Positions 43,607-53,037 of a stretch of 62,461 nt of DNA are shown here, piece by piece (the first letter of the stretch is position 1; each line of letters begins with the position of its first letter). Below the pieces are notes generated by a model. The model was not told the DNA's origin. It ran no database searches and was given only the letters and a program-made list of their open reading frames with translations. The position numbers and the translations under genes are program-made. The stretch is from Bryobacteraceae bacterium CoA2 C42 (lineage in GTDB: Bacteria; Acidobacteriota; Terriglobia; Bryobacterales; Bryobacteraceae). The DNA lies in NCBI GenBank assembly GCA_019931245.1, contig JAINDL010000058.1:1-62461 (forward strand), in the 5' to 3' direction.

Positions 43607-44473
43607 ATGCAGCGCCGACATTTTCTCGCCGCCGGAGCACTGGCCTGCTCCGCCGCCGCCGCGCCCAAGTACTCGTATCGCCTCCGCTACGCCCCGCACG
43701 TGACGGACCGGGACGTCGACTACCACCGGCAGTTGGAGGTGTTTGCCGAGCAGGGTTTTCGGGCCTTTGAGTTTAACGCCCTGCCCAAACAGTCCGATGC
43801 CGCCATTACCGCGCTGGCGAAGACGAAGGAGCGCCTGGGTCTGGCCATGGGTGTATTTGTGATCAACCGCGGGGGCTGGAAGCCGAGTGCGCTCGTCGAC
43901 CGTAAGTTCCACGGCGACTTTTTGGCGGATGTGAAGCGCGCCGTCGAGATCCACAAGATCATCGGCAACGAGTGCGCGACGGCTACCTCGGGCCTCGCCG
44001 TCGATACGCTCAGCTACACGCAGCAGACGACCAACTGCATTGAGGCGCTGAAGCGGGCCGGGGAGATCGTCGAAAAGACGAAGATGGTGATTGTGCTGGA
44101 GCCGCTGAACGTGCGGGTCAACCACGCGGGCTATTTCGTGGTGATGTCAGACCACGGGGCCGAGATCATCGAGAACGTCAACCATCCGAACGTGAAGCTG
44201 CTGTTTGATATCTATCACCAGCAGATTTCCGAAGGCAATGTGATCAACCACCTGCGCAAGCACTGGGCGCGGATTGGCTACCTGCAGGCGGGCGATGTGC
44301 CGGGCCGGAAGGAGCCGGGTACGGGCGAAATCAACTATCAGAACGTGTTCAAGGCGGTTCACGAACTCGGTTACCAGGGCATTATCGGCATGGAGCACGG
44401 GTGGACCAAGCCGGGCATCGCCGGGATGGTGGAAGGGTTTGCACAGTACCAGAAGGCGGACGGCTGGACGTGA
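43607..44473 (+). CDS. Exported hydroxypyruvate isomerase-like TIM-barrel protein
   Basis: 288 residues with a leader MQRRHFLAAGALACSAAAA that resembles a twin-arginine signal. AP endonuclease family 2 / Hyi-like TIM barrel: RAFEFNALPKQSDAAI, VIVLEPLNVRVNHAG (metal Glu), KLLFDIYHQQISEGN (Asp and His), IGYLQAGDVPGRKEPGTGEI and GIIGMEHGWTK (Glu). Probably isomerises hydroxypyruvate or a related ketose or sugar. It heads a plus-strand operon with overlapping genes. Confidence 0.85.
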   Translation: MQRRHFLAAGALACSAAAAPKYSYRLRYAPHVTDRDVDYHRQLEVFAEQGFRAFEFNALPKQSDAAITALAKTKERLGLAMGVFVINRGGWKPSALVDRKFHGDFLADVKRAVEIHKIIGNECATATSGLAVDTLSYTQQTTNCIEALKRAGEIVEKTKMVIVLEPLNVRVNHAGYFVVMSDHGAEIIENVNHPNVKLLFDIYHQQISEGNVINHLRKHWARIGYLQAGDVPGRKEPGTGEINYQNVFKAVHELGYQGIIGMEHGWTKPGIAGMVEGFAQYQKADGWT

Positions 44474-45027
44474 GCTGTCCGCGCTGCGGGTTGCGTAAGG
44501 CGAGGCGCCGGTGTCCCGCGCTCGGGCTCGACATCTGCCCGCAGTGCTGCGGCGTCGAACGCGAGGAGAGCATCGCCTGTCCGCTGGAGTGCGCCCATTT
44601 GCGCGAGGCGCGGCAATACGAAAAAGTCCTGCCGGATACGGCGGCGGAGTCGCCGTATCCGGAGGTGGAGGTAACCGAGGCGTTTCTTGGCCGCCACCAG
44701 ACGCAGCTGCTTCTGTTGACCAACGCGCTGTTTGTGGCGGTCGCGGCGGGGGAGTATGCGGACGCGGCGGTGCGGACGGCGCTGGGAGAGGTGATCGCCG
44801 GGCGGCCGGAGCACCCGGTGGCCGTGGCGTTTGCCGGGCGGCTGGGGGAGGTGCTGGGGGGATTGGCGCCGGAGGCGCGGGAGCGATTCTGGAGCGGGGA
44901 GGCGGTGAAAAAGTTGCAGGTTTTTCTGCTCCGGCTAGCGGTGGGGCGCGACAATGGGAGAAGCCGGGGGCGGGCGTTTGTCGCTTTTCTCGCGGACCAT
45001 TTCGAGCGCACGATGGGAGGGAGATGA
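44470..45027 (+). CDS. Zinc-ribbon protein of unknown function
   Basis: 185 residues from GTG 44470, overlapping the stop of the isomerase gene (GTGA). The first 45 residues carry cysteine pairs: SCPRCGLRKARRRCPAL, ICPQCCGVER and IACPLECAH. The rest is helical, Ala-rich and without a clear motif. Its stop overlaps the CbiX start (ATGA). Role unknown, possibly regulatory or metal related. Confidence 0.7.
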   Translation: MSCPRCGLRKARRRCPALGLDICPQCCGVEREESIACPLECAHLREARQYEKVLPDTAAESPYPEVEVTEAFLGRHQTQLLLLTNALFVAVAAGEYADAAVRTALGEVIAGRPEHPVAVAFAGRLGEVLGGLAPEARERFWSGEAVKKLQVFLLRLAVGRDNGRSRGRAFVAFLADHFERTMGGR

Positions 45028-45401
45028 ACAACGTTGGATTGATCCTGTTTGGACACGGATCGCGGGTGGCGGAAGCCAACCAGTCCGTAATGGCCGTGAC
45101 GGAGGCGCTGCGGGAACGGGGCGGATACGGGCTGACGGCGACGGCGTTTCTTGAGCTGGCCGAGCCGGACCTGCCCGCGGCGGTGGCGGCGCTGGTGGCG
45201 CAGGGGGCGCGGCGGATCGTGGTGATTCCCTACTTTCTGACGCTGGGCATTCATTTGCGGCGGGACCTGCCGCGCATCGTCGAGGAGCTCGAAAGCATCC
45301 ATCCGGGAGTGGAGATTCTGGTTACCGATCCGCTCGACGGCCATCCGGCGCTGCTTGAGATTGTGATGGCGCGGGCGGGGGCGGCCGTAGAACGTTTATG
45401 A
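45024..45401 (+). CDS. cbiX: Sirohydrochlorin chelatase, short CbiX type
   Basis: 125 residues, the length of the single-domain CbiX/SirB-like chelatases. His in LILFGHGSRVAEANQ and His in YFLTLGIHLRRDLP are the expected metal-insertion ligands, and LELAEPDLPAAVAALVAQGA is conserved. Inserts Co or Fe into sirohydrochlorin for siroheme or cobalamin. No other tetrapyrrole gene is close. It overlaps genes on both sides by four bases. Confidence 0.88.
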   Translation: MNNVGLILFGHGSRVAEANQSVMAVTEALRERGGYGLTATAFLELAEPDLPAAVAALVAQGARRIVVIPYFLTLGIHLRRDLPRIVEELESIHPGVEILVTDPLDGHPALLEIVMARAGAAVERL

Positions 45402-46087
45402 GAGCTGAATTGATCCGTTGGCGCCAGATGGCGCCAGAGATCCGCGAGTTTGACTTCGCCGTGCCGGAGGTGGAGGAGTTGCGTTTTCTGCCCGGCCAGT
45501 TTGTGTCGCTGACGGAAACGCTGCAGGACAGGAAGGTGACGCGCGCCTACTCGATTGCCAGCCGGCCGGGGGGAAACCGCTTTTCGATCTGCCTGAACCG
45601 GGTGGACGGCGGGTTGTTTTCGCCGCACCTGTTTGCGCTTGAACCGGGCGGCGCCGTGGAAATGAAGGGGCCGCTCGGGGTGTTCGTGTGGAAGCAACCG
45701 CAGACCGATTCCGTGCTGGTTGCAACGGGTACCGGAGTGGTGCCGTACCGGCCGATGGTGCTCGAAGCGTTGGAGGGCGGGGCGACGCAGCAGTTTACGC
45801 TGATTTATGGGACGCGGCATGCAGAGAACCTGATCTACATGGAGGAGTTTCGCGCCCTCGAACAGCAGTATCCGAACTTTCGTTTTCTTCCCACGGTGAC
45901 ACGGCCCACGGCCGGCTGGACGGGCGCCACCGGGCGGGTGCAGCCCTATGTGCGGGAGGCGATTGGCGACCGGCGCGATCTGCATCTATACGCCTGCGGG
46001 TTGAAAGAGATGGTCGATAGTGTCCGGGAGATCGGCAAGGAGCTGGGTTTTGACCGCAAACAGATTGTCTTTGAGAAGTACGACTAG
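45398..46087 (+). CDS. Ferredoxin-NADP(+) reductase-like FAD oxidoreductase
   Basis: 229 residues. The FAD-binding beta barrel has FLPGQFVSLTETLQ, RAYSIASRPGGN (the RxYS FAD motif), and GPLGVFVW. The NAD(P) domain has VATGTGVVPYRPM, FTLIYGTRHAENLIY and LYACGLKEMVDSVREIG. No ferredoxin domain or extra subunits are visible. It probably reduces a ferredoxin or flavodoxin. Start ATG 45398 overlaps the CbiX stop (ATGA). Confidence 0.9.
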   Translation: MRAELIRWRQMAPEIREFDFAVPEVEELRFLPGQFVSLTETLQDRKVTRAYSIASRPGGNRFSICLNRVDGGLFSPHLFALEPGGAVEMKGPLGVFVWKQPQTDSVLVATGTGVVPYRPMVLEALEGGATQQFTLIYGTRHAENLIYMEEFRALEQQYPNFRFLPTVTRPTAGWTGATGRVQPYVREAIGDRRDLHLYACGLKEMVDSVREIGKELGFDRKQIVFEKYD

Positions 46088-46102
46088 CGGCACGAGGAGA
46101 AT

Positions 46103-46300
46103 ATGAAACCAAACGTTGCCATGGCCGGGGGAATTGCGATCGTCTTTCTCGTGTCGATCCTGATCACGTTTCAGCTAATGCCGAAGCCATTGAAATCGAC
46201 CGATTATCTGGTGATCGGCGCCGTCGCCACGTTCGTTTCGATGCTGGTGCTGTTCGTGCTGCTGCTGCAGACGACGGGCCGGAAGCGGCCGAAAGACTAG
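46103..46300 (+). CDS. Small two-helix membrane protein
   Basis: 65 residues, ATG 46103 with GAGGAG seven bases upstream. Two hydrophobic segments (about 8-25 and 35-59) and a basic C-terminus KRPKD. It follows the reductase by 15 bases and overlaps the convergent PfkB gene end by four bases. No family recognised. Confidence 0.7.
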   Translation: MKPNVAMAGGIAIVFLVSILITFQLMPKPLKSTDYLVIGAVATFVSMLVLFVLLLQTTGRKRPKD

Positions 46301-47229
46301 ACAGACAGGACGCGGAGTTCAACGCGGCTGTGGATCTGTTCGGCCTGGGCGAGATTGGCGAACGAGATGCCGGGGAGCGTGGCCGAGGCGGTGCCGGCGG
46401 CAACACCCCAGCGGACGGCATCGGCGAACGGTTTGCCGGATGCGGTGGCCCAGACGAAGGCCGCCGCGAGGGCGTCGCCCGCCCCGATGGGACAGACGGC
46501 GTCGACGAGGGGGGGGACCGACTCCACCAACAGGCTGTCCGCCGCGCCGACCGCGCCGCGGCTGCCAAGCGACAGGACAACGTAGTCGGCACCCATGGCC
46601 TGGATGCGGCGGGCGGCGTCCTGGAAGTGCTGCCGCGTGATGAGGGCGCGGTTCAGGAGGCGTTCGGCCTCGGCCTGATTGGGAGCAACGGCGGTGGGGC
46701 CGGCTTCGAGGCCGTGGAGCAGGGCGTCGCCATCGGTATCGAGCAGGGTGGCCACGCCCTGCTGCTTCGCTTGGCGGATGATGCGGGCGTAGAAATCCGG
46801 GGGCACGCCCGGCGGCAGGCTGCCGCAGATCATGAGCCAGGCGGCGCCCGGCAGATTCTCGGCCACCGCTTTTTCAAACTTCGCCAGTTCGCTGGCGTGC
46901 AGGTGGGGCCCGCGCTCGTTGAGCTTCACGGCGAGGCCCTGTTTGTCGACGATGGTGAGATTGCCACGAACGTTGTTTCTGATCTTGACGTACTCGACCG
47001 GAAAGCCCTCACCATGCAGCAGTTCAGCGAAGCGTTTACCGTTCTTGCCGCCGATGGCCGTGATGGCCTTGGTGGGGGCGCCAAAAGCGGCGAGCACCAT
47101 CGAAGCGTTGATGCCGCGGCCGCCCGGGGTTTCGTTGGTGGAGAGGATGTAGGCCCGGTCTTCGAACACCAGGCGATCGGCCTGGACGTTCTGGTCGACG
47201 GCCGGGTTCAGGGTGAGCGTGAGGATCAA
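46297..47229 (-). CDS. PfkB family sugar kinase, 1-phosphofructokinase-like
   Basis: 310 residues. Opening MILTLTLNPAVDQNV and PGGRGINASMVLAAFG are typical of the FruK/LacC group. AWLMICGSLPPGVPPDFYA and the catalytic Asp in DAVCPIGAGDALAAAFV complete the fold. It phosphorylates fructose-1-phosphate, tagatose-6-phosphate or fructose-6-phosphate. No PTS genes are nearby, so the substrate is not certain. It is divergent from the EamA transporter with 29 bases between. Confidence 0.9.
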   Translation of the reverse strand: MILTLTLNPAVDQNVQADRLVFEDRAYILSTNETPGGRGINASMVLAAFGAPTKAITAIGGKNGKRFAELLHGEGFPVEYVKIRNNVRGNLTIVDKQGLAVKLNERGPHLHASELAKFEKAVAENLPGAAWLMICGSLPPGVPPDFYARIIRQAKQQGVATLLDTDGDALLHGLEAGPTAVAPNQAEAERLLNRALITRQHFQDAARRIQAMGADYVVLSLGSRGAVGAADSLLVESVPPLVDAVCPIGAGDALAAAFVWATASGKPFADAVRWGVAAGTASATLPGISFANLAQAEQIHSRVELRVLSV

Positions 47230-47258
47230 ATCCTTATTCTACGGTGTTAATCTGTTGC

Positions 47259-48149
47259 ATGGGTTCGCCTTCACTTCTGCTCCCCTACCTCGCGCTCGGG
47301 GCGGTGTGTATCTTTTGGGGCACGACGTACGTGGCCATTCGGATTGCGCTCGAGTCCTTTCCGCCGCTGGTGCTGATGGCGCTGCGGTTTCTGGTTTCGG
47401 GATCGATTCTGCTTGTTTGGGCGTGGTGGCGGGGTCTGGCGATGCCCACAGGCCGGGCCCTGGCGCGGACCTGCGGCATTGGGCTGCTGCTGCTGGGCGT
47501 GGCCAACACCTGCCTCACCTACAGCGAGACGCTCATTCCGAGCGGTTTGGCCGCGCTGTTTCTGACGACGGCGCCGTTCTGGCTGGTCGGTCTGGAGGCG
47601 CTGATTCCGGGCGGCGATCGGTTGACGTGGCCGGTGACGGTGGGGCTCGCCATCGGGTTGTGCGGCACGGCGCTGCTCGTGACGCCGGGCGCCGGAGCGC
47701 TGCAGATTACGCCGGCCGTCTGGACCGGTTTTCTGATTCTGCAGATTGGCAGCTTCTGCTGGAACGCGGGTTCGATTCTGCAGCGCCGGTGGAAGACGGA
47801 GACGCACCCGATTCTGACGGGGGCGCTGCAGCAGATGGCGGTGGGGCTGGTGTGTCTGGGGCTGGTGGCGGCGATTCCGCAGCGGCCGGTGCATTGGAAC
47901 TGGACGGGGGTGGCGGGGGTGGCGTGGCTGGTCACCTTCGGGTCGATTGTGGCCTACAGCGCCTACATCTACTCGCTCGAAACGCTGCCGATTTCACTCG
48001 TCTCGCTGTACACCTACATCAACCCGGTGGTGGCCGTGGCGCTGGGCTGGATGTTCTACAACGAACCGTTCGGGAGTAGGGAACTGGCGGCGATGGTGGT
48101 GATCTTTCTCGGCGTGGGGATCGTGAAGCGATTCAGCCATTCTTCCTGA
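47259..48149 (+). CDS. EamA family transporter (DMT superfamily)
   Basis: 296 residues, about ten membrane segments in two EamA repeats: YLALGAVCIFWGTTYVAIRI opens the first and GFLILQIGSFCWNAGSILQR the second. ATG 47259 is preferred over a TTG at 47244. It exports or imports small metabolites; substrate unknown. The 3' end overlaps the convergent zinc-ribbon gene by 17 bases. Confidence 0.9.
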   Translation: MGSPSLLLPYLALGAVCIFWGTTYVAIRIALESFPPLVLMALRFLVSGSILLVWAWWRGLAMPTGRALARTCGIGLLLLGVANTCLTYSETLIPSGLAALFLTTAPFWLVGLEALIPGGDRLTWPVTVGLAIGLCGTALLVTPGAGALQITPAVWTGFLILQIGSFCWNAGSILQRRWKTETHPILTGALQQMAVGLVCLGLVAAIPQRPVHWNWTGVAGVAWLVTFGSIVAYSAYIYSLETLPISLVSLYTYINPVVAVALGWMFYNEPFGSRELAAMVVIFLGVGIVKRFSHSS

Positions 48150-48801
48150 GGACCCTGGCGGCGAGGATACCGCCGAGCGAAGGGAGGATGGTGGTAACGC
48201 CGAACAGGACCACGATGACCAGCACGATCAGCAGAGCGAAGCTGGTGGGCTGCTTCATCACCTCGACCGCCTGCTCCACGCCGGGGTCGTTAGCGCCCGA
48301 CTGGCGCATCTGTTCGGACCAGACGGTGACGAGGTCGCCGGTCGAGGAGATGGCGACCATGGCCATGGTCAGCACGAGCAGCGTCAGGACGAAGGCGAAG
48401 ATACCGGTGATCCAGCCGATGCGCGCCCCGTTTTTGAGCGACAGCGCCTGGCCGGTCCAGCGCTGGTAGAAGACCACGGAGACAAAGCCGCCCGCGACAA
48501 GGATGACGACCCGCCACAGCAGGGCCGCGGCGAAAGGAAGCGGGAGGGTGGAAAAGAAGAAGATCAGCGAGGCGGTGAAGAGGGCGGCGCGGAGCGCTTT
48601 GCCGTTGTGAAAGTCGATGGGCAGCGGCCCGACCGCGACCAGGGGGGGCGGCGGGGGCGGCGGTTCAAGCAGAGCGTCATCGAGATCCCTCGGTTCCGGC
48701 TGCTCATGAACAGGCCGGCCACACTTATGGCAAAATCGCGCGTCTTCCGGCAACTTTGCGCCGCAACTGCAAAACTCTGGCACTGCTTTAGTTTCCGCCA
48801 C
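48133..48801 (-). CDS. Zinc-ribbon membrane protein of unknown function
   Basis: 222 residues from GTG 48801, or GTG 48783. The N-terminus has a zinc ribbon, FCSCGAKLPEDARFCHKCGR, then a Pro-rich linker (EPPPPPPPL). Four hydrophobic segments follow (about 70-90, 95-115, 130-155 and 190-215). Starts further upstream would run into the divergent dehydrogenase gene. The ribbon plus membrane layout resembles many uncharacterised envelope proteins. Function unknown. Confidence 0.7.
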   Translation of the reverse strand: MAETKAVPEFCSCGAKLPEDARFCHKCGRPVHEQPEPRDLDDALLEPPPPPPPLVAVGPLPIDFHNGKALRAALFTASLIFFFSTLPLPFAAALLWRVVILVAGGFVSVVFYQRWTGQALSLKNGARIGWITGIFAFVLTLLVLTMAMVAISSTGDLVTVWSEQMRQSGANDPGVEQAVEVMKQPTSFALLIVLVIVVLFGVTTILPSLGGILAARVLRKNG

Positions 48802-48841
48802 ACCGGATCGGCGCCGCAACCGGCATGATACGGTGGAGGGC

Positions 48842-49810
48842 ATGTCTTCTTTGAGCATTATGGTGATTTCGAATCCGGCCGCCCCGTATCTGCGCGGGCT
48901 GGACAAGCTGCCGGCCGGCACGGAAGTGGTGATTGGGAACACGCCGGAGGCCTTTGCCTCGCTGGGCGACCGGGCCGATGTGGTCCTTTACTGTATGAAC
49001 GCGGGCGTGAAGCTGGAGGCGCTGTGGCACCTGGCGCCCAACGCGCGCTGGCTGCATTCGATGGCGGCGGGCCTGGAGTCCACGCTATTCCCCGCCCTGG
49101 TGGAGAGCGAGATTCCGATGACGAACGCGCGGGGCGTTTTCAAGGAGTCGCTCGGCGAGTTTGGCATCGCCTCGATTCTTTATTTCGCCAAGGATCTGCG
49201 GCGGATGAACCGGAATCAGGAGGCGGGCCGCTGGGAGCAGTTTGACGTGGAGATGATCACGGGCAAGACGCTGGGGATTGTCGGCTACGGGGAGATTGGC
49301 CGGGCGACGGCGGTGCGGGCGAAGGCGCTGGGGCTGAACATTCATGCCATTCGCCGGCGGCCGGAGTTGTCGGGCAGCGACCCGGTGGTGGACCGGAGTT
49401 TCGCGATTGCCGACCGGACGGAGATGCTGGCCGGCAGCGATTATGTGCTGGTGGCGGCGCCGTTGACGGAAGAGACGCGGGGCTTGATTGGCGCGGCCGA
49501 GTTGGCGGCGATGAAGTCTTCGGCGGTGCTGATCAACCTGGGCCGCGGGCCGGTGGTGGACGAGGCGGCGTTGGTGGCGGCGCTGTCGTCGGGGCAGATC
49601 CGCGGCGCGGCGCTGGACGTGTTCGACGTGGAGCCGCTGCCGGCCGGGCATCCGTTCTGGACGCTTGAGAACGTGCTGCTCTCGCCCCACTGCGCCGACC
49701 ACACGGCGACGTGGACGGACGAAGCCATTCAGTTCTTTGTCGATAACTGCCAGCGTTTTGTCGAGGGCAAGCCGCTTGAGAATCTGGTGAACAAGAAAGC
49801 CGGCTACTAA
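48842..49810 (+). CDS. D-2-hydroxyacid dehydrogenase
   Basis: 322 residues from ATG 48842. The NAD-binding motif is TLGIVGYGEIGRATAVRAKA. Catalytic Arg in LINLGRGPVVDEAAL, Glu in LDVFDVEPLPAGHP and His in LLSPHCADHTATW are all present. It reduces 2-ketoacids or oxidises D-2-hydroxyacids, for example glyoxylate or hydroxypyruvate. The N-terminal substrate domain is diverged. GTG 48833 is an alternative start. It converges on the P-type ATPase with a 4-base overlap. Confidence 0.92.
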   Translation: MSSLSIMVISNPAAPYLRGLDKLPAGTEVVIGNTPEAFASLGDRADVVLYCMNAGVKLEALWHLAPNARWLHSMAAGLESTLFPALVESEIPMTNARGVFKESLGEFGIASILYFAKDLRRMNRNQEAGRWEQFDVEMITGKTLGIVGYGEIGRATAVRAKALGLNIHAIRRRPELSGSDPVVDRSFAIADRTEMLAGSDYVLVAAPLTEETRGLIGAAELAAMKSSAVLINLGRGPVVDEAALVAALSSGQIRGAALDVFDVEPLPAGHPFWTLENVLLSPHCADHTATWTDEAIQFFVDNCQRFVEGKPLENLVNKKAGY

Positions 49811-52482
49811 CGCCGGCGGCTGCGCCAGGCCCAGGAGAGCTTGTGCAGCTCCATTACAGCGACGATGGACGAGGTGGCCGCCAGCAGGACCAGCCAAGTG
49901 GTCAGGTCAACGGCCTCCGTCTTTAAGATGCCGCGGCCGAACCCGGTATACATGGCTGCCACGTGCACCGCCAACGCGCAGGCGGTGCCGGACAGCAGCA
50001 GGCGCGAACGCAGGGGAGAGATGAGGAAGGCGGACTTCGTCTCCGACCGGCTGTTGCCGATGTGGAAGTTTTCAAACAGCACCAGCATCAGCAGCAGGAT
50101 GTTGCGGGCGCTATCGATCGTCCAGCCGTTCCGGAGCATCCAGGAGAAGGCAGACACCATCACGATGGCCATGAAGACGGCGGAAAGCAGGGTTCTTTCG
50201 ACCATCAGACGGTTGAAGACCGGCTCTTCCGGATCGCGCGGCCGGCGGCTGAGCACGTCGCCTTCATTGGGTTCGAAGGCGAGGGCGACGCCCTGGATGC
50301 CATTGGTGACCAGGTTCACCCAGAGAATCTGCACGGGCAGGAGCGGCATGGGCATTCCCATCACGACGGCCGCGCCGAGGGCCAGCAGTTCGGCCGCGCC
50401 GCAGGAGATGAGCAGGTAGATGACCTTGCGCACGTTGTCGTAGGCCACGCGGCCTTCCTCGATGCCGGCGACGATGCTGGCGAAATTGTCATCGCTCAGG
50501 ACGATGTCAGAGGCGTCGCGGGCGACATCGGTGCCGGCCTTTCCCATGGCCACGCCGATATTGGCGGCGCGCAGGGCCGGGGCATCATTGACGCCATCGC
50601 CGGTGACGGCGACAAAGTGGCCGTTCTTTCGGGCCGCATTCACGAGTTCAAGCTTCTGCCGCGGCGTGACGCGGGCGAAGACGCGGGCGGTTTGCAGGAG
50701 TTTCCGCAGATAGGCTTCGTCCCTGCCGTCGAGCATGCGTCCGGTGACCACCTGCTCCGGTTGGCTGGCCAGACCGAGATCACGGGAGATGGCGAGGGCG
50801 GTGACGGGATGGTCTCCGGTGATCATGCAGACGTCGATGCCGGCGCGATGGCAAGCCTGCACGGCTTCGCGGACGCCGCCGCGGAGCGGATCGATCATGC
50901 CGGCCAAGCCGAGAAACCGGAGGTTGGCGGGTTCGGCGGGGGTAGCGGAGGGGTCCGGTTCGGCGCTGGCTTCGCCTTCGGCGAAGGCCAGGACGCGGAG
51001 GCCATCGCCGGCCATCTGCTCGGCGGTGGCGAGGGGTGCGGCGGGCGGCTCGACGCACATGCCGAGGACGCGTTCCGGCGCACCTTTGACGAAGACACGC
51101 ACGGCGCCGTGATCGCGATGGTAGGTGGCGGCGTACTGCTGCTCCGGCTCGTAGGGGATTTGGTGGACCTGGGGGAGGGTTTCGAGGATGGTCGGACGAT
51201 GGGCGCCGAGTTTGACGCCCATCGAAAGCAGGGCCACGTCGGTGGCGTCGCCCCGCCAGACCCAGCCTTGCTCGCGCTGGTGAAGTTGGCCTTCGTTGCA
51301 GAGAACGGCGGCGCGGGTGAGCGCGGCTAGCGCGGGAAGGCTCTGCGGATCGAGCGGTTCGCCTTCGTGGAGCACCTGCCCACTGGGGGCGAAGCCTTCG
51401 CCGGTTACGGCGAGCTGCTCGCCGGAGGGTAGCGCGATGCGGCGGACGGTCAGTTCGTTTCGCGTGAGGGTGCCGGTTTTGTCGCTGGCAATCAGAGTGC
51501 AGCTGCCGAGGCCTTCGACCGCGGCGAGCCGGCGCACGATGACACGGCGGCGGGCCATGCGCGTGGAAGCTACGGCAAGCGCTACGGTGAGCGCGGCGGG
51601 CAGCCCCTCCGGAATGGCCGCCACGGCGAGAGCGATGCCGAAAAAGAGCATCTCCCGGACCCCCAGGCTCCAGCCGAGGACGCCGATGGCGCCGATGAGC
51701 ACCGCGGCGACCAGGACGACCACGGCGACGAGGTGGCTGAACCGCTCCATGCGGACGAGCAGGGGGGCGGCGCCGCCGGTGGTGCTCATCACGTCGAGAG
51801 CCAGCTGGCCGACGGCGGTAGCGGTGCCGGTGGCGATGACGATGCCTTTGCCGCGGCCGCGGACGACGATGGCGCCCGCGAAGGCCATGTTGTGGCGATC
51901 GCCGAGGGGCGCATCCGCCGCGCCCATCCACGCCGGATCCTTGCTGACGGCCAGCGATTCGCCGGTCAGCAGCGACTCGTCGATGTCGAGGCCGTTGGCC
52001 GCAAGCAGGCGGATATCCGCGGGCACGCGGTTGCCGGATTCAAGCCAGAGGATATCGCCGGGGACCAGCTCCGCGGCATCGACTTCGTGCACCTCTTCGT
52101 TGCGGAGCACGGAGGCGCGGATCCGCAGCAGTTGCTGCAGGGCACGGGTACTTTGTTCGGCGCGCCACTCCTGGTAGCCGCCGATGCCGGCGTTGAGGAG
52201 AAGAACGAAGGCGATGAAGACCGCATCGGTGAAATCGCCGGCGAGGAGCGACAGCACGGCGGCAAGCAGGAGGACGTAGATCAGAGGACTTCCGAACTGC
52301 CGGATGAGGATCTGCCACCAGGCGAGGGCGGGCGGCCGGGGCAGTTCATTCGGGCCGTAGGACTGCAGACGATCCGCGGCCTCGGCGGAGGTTAAGCCGG
52401 CGGCGCGGGATTCAAGCCTGGCAAAGACGTCAGCGGTCGGGGCGACGTGCCAGCTTACGAGCGTGTCCTGAGAGTGTCGCAT
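49807..52482 (-). CDS. P-type cation-transporting ATPase (P2-like)
   Basis: 891 residues. Cation ATPase N-domain (SWHVAPTADVFARLES and YGPNELPRP), actuator motif LLTGESLAVSKD, M4 motif AAIPEGLPAALTVAL, phosphorylation site CTLIASDKTGTLTRNE and hinge VTGDGVNDAPALRAANIG. M6 reads LWVNLVTNGIQGVALAFEP, so Asn-Gly replaces the Asp-Gly of the Ca2+ pumps. It may therefore not be a classical Ca2+ ATPase; the ion is unknown. Divergent from a CBS protein with 79 bases between. Confidence 0.9.
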   Translation of the reverse strand: MRHSQDTLVSWHVAPTADVFARLESRAAGLTSAEAADRLQSYGPNELPRPPALAWWQILIRQFGSPLIYVLLLAAVLSLLAGDFTDAVFIAFVLLLNAGIGGYQEWRAEQSTRALQQLLRIRASVLRNEEVHEVDAAELVPGDILWLESGNRVPADIRLLAANGLDIDESLLTGESLAVSKDPAWMGAADAPLGDRHNMAFAGAIVVRGRGKGIVIATGTATAVGQLALDVMSTTGGAAPLLVRMERFSHLVAVVVLVAAVLIGAIGVLGWSLGVREMLFFGIALAVAAIPEGLPAALTVALAVASTRMARRRVIVRRLAAVEGLGSCTLIASDKTGTLTRNELTVRRIALPSGEQLAVTGEGFAPSGQVLHEGEPLDPQSLPALAALTRAAVLCNEGQLHQREQGWVWRGDATDVALLSMGVKLGAHRPTILETLPQVHQIPYEPEQQYAATYHRDHGAVRVFVKGAPERVLGMCVEPPAAPLATAEQMAGDGLRVLAFAEGEASAEPDPSATPAEPANLRFLGLAGMIDPLRGGVREAVQACHRAGIDVCMITGDHPVTALAISRDLGLASQPEQVVTGRMLDGRDEAYLRKLLQTARVFARVTPRQKLELVNAARKNGHFVAVTGDGVNDAPALRAANIGVAMGKAGTDVARDASDIVLSDDNFASIVAGIEEGRVAYDNVRKVIYLLISCGAAELLALGAAVVMGMPMPLLPVQILWVNLVTNGIQGVALAFEPNEGDVLSRRPRDPEEPVFNRLMVERTLLSAVFMAIVMVSAFSWMLRNGWTIDSARNILLLMLVLFENFHIGNSRSETKSAFLISPLRSRLLLSGTACALAVHVAAMYTGFGRGILKTEAVDLTTWLVLLAATSSIVAVMELHKLSWAWRSRRR

Positions 52483-52561
52483 CGTGATTCACCCGGTGCG
52501 GACGGGCAGCACCGTTCCCTAAGACCATAGTAGAGGAGAAGGAGAGAAGGTAATCGCTACG

Positions 52562-53014
52562 ATGAGGGCTAAAGAGGTGATGACCCGGCCTGTTCGTGTC
52601 GTGTCCGAGGACTGTACCTTGGAAACGGCCGCTCTGCTTATGCTGGAACACACGATGGGCTGTTTGCCGATTGGGAACGCGCAGGGCATGCTGGTGGCTA
52701 TTTTGACGGAATCGGATCTCGCGGGGCGGGAGAAGGGGATTCCGTTTTCGCTGTACCGGTTTCCGCAGGTATTTGGGGAGTGGATGCCGAAGGACGGCGT
52801 TGAGAAGATGTCTGCCGCGGCGCGGAGCCGGACGGTGAGCGAGTTCAAGACCCGGCGGGTGGTGACCATCGATGGCGATGACCCGGTGGAGGATGCCATC
52901 ACAGCGATGCAGCGGGCCGGGTATCACCGAATTCCGGTGGTGGCGGGCGGGAAGCCGGTGGGCATCATTACGCGGCATGACTTGCTGCGACTGATGGTGG
53001 GACGCCTGCATTAA
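52562..53014 (+). CDS. Tandem CBS domain protein
   Basis: 150 residues, essentially two CBS domains. The first has MRAKEVMTRPVRVVSEDCTL and CLPIGNAQGMLVAILTESDL. The second has RRVVTIDGDDPVEDAITAMQ, HRIPVVAGGKPVGIITRHDL. Adenine nucleotide binding and energy sensing are likely. It is divergent from the P-type ATPase and 23 bases before asnB. Confidence 0.88.
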   Translation: MRAKEVMTRPVRVVSEDCTLETAALLMLEHTMGCLPIGNAQGMLVAILTESDLAGREKGIPFSLYRFPQVFGEWMPKDGVEKMSAAARSRTVSEFKTRRVVTIDGDDPVEDAITAMQRAGYHRIPVVAGGKPVGIITRHDLLRLMVGRLH

Positions 53015-53037
53015 ACTGGAGAGATGTCCCTCGCTTC

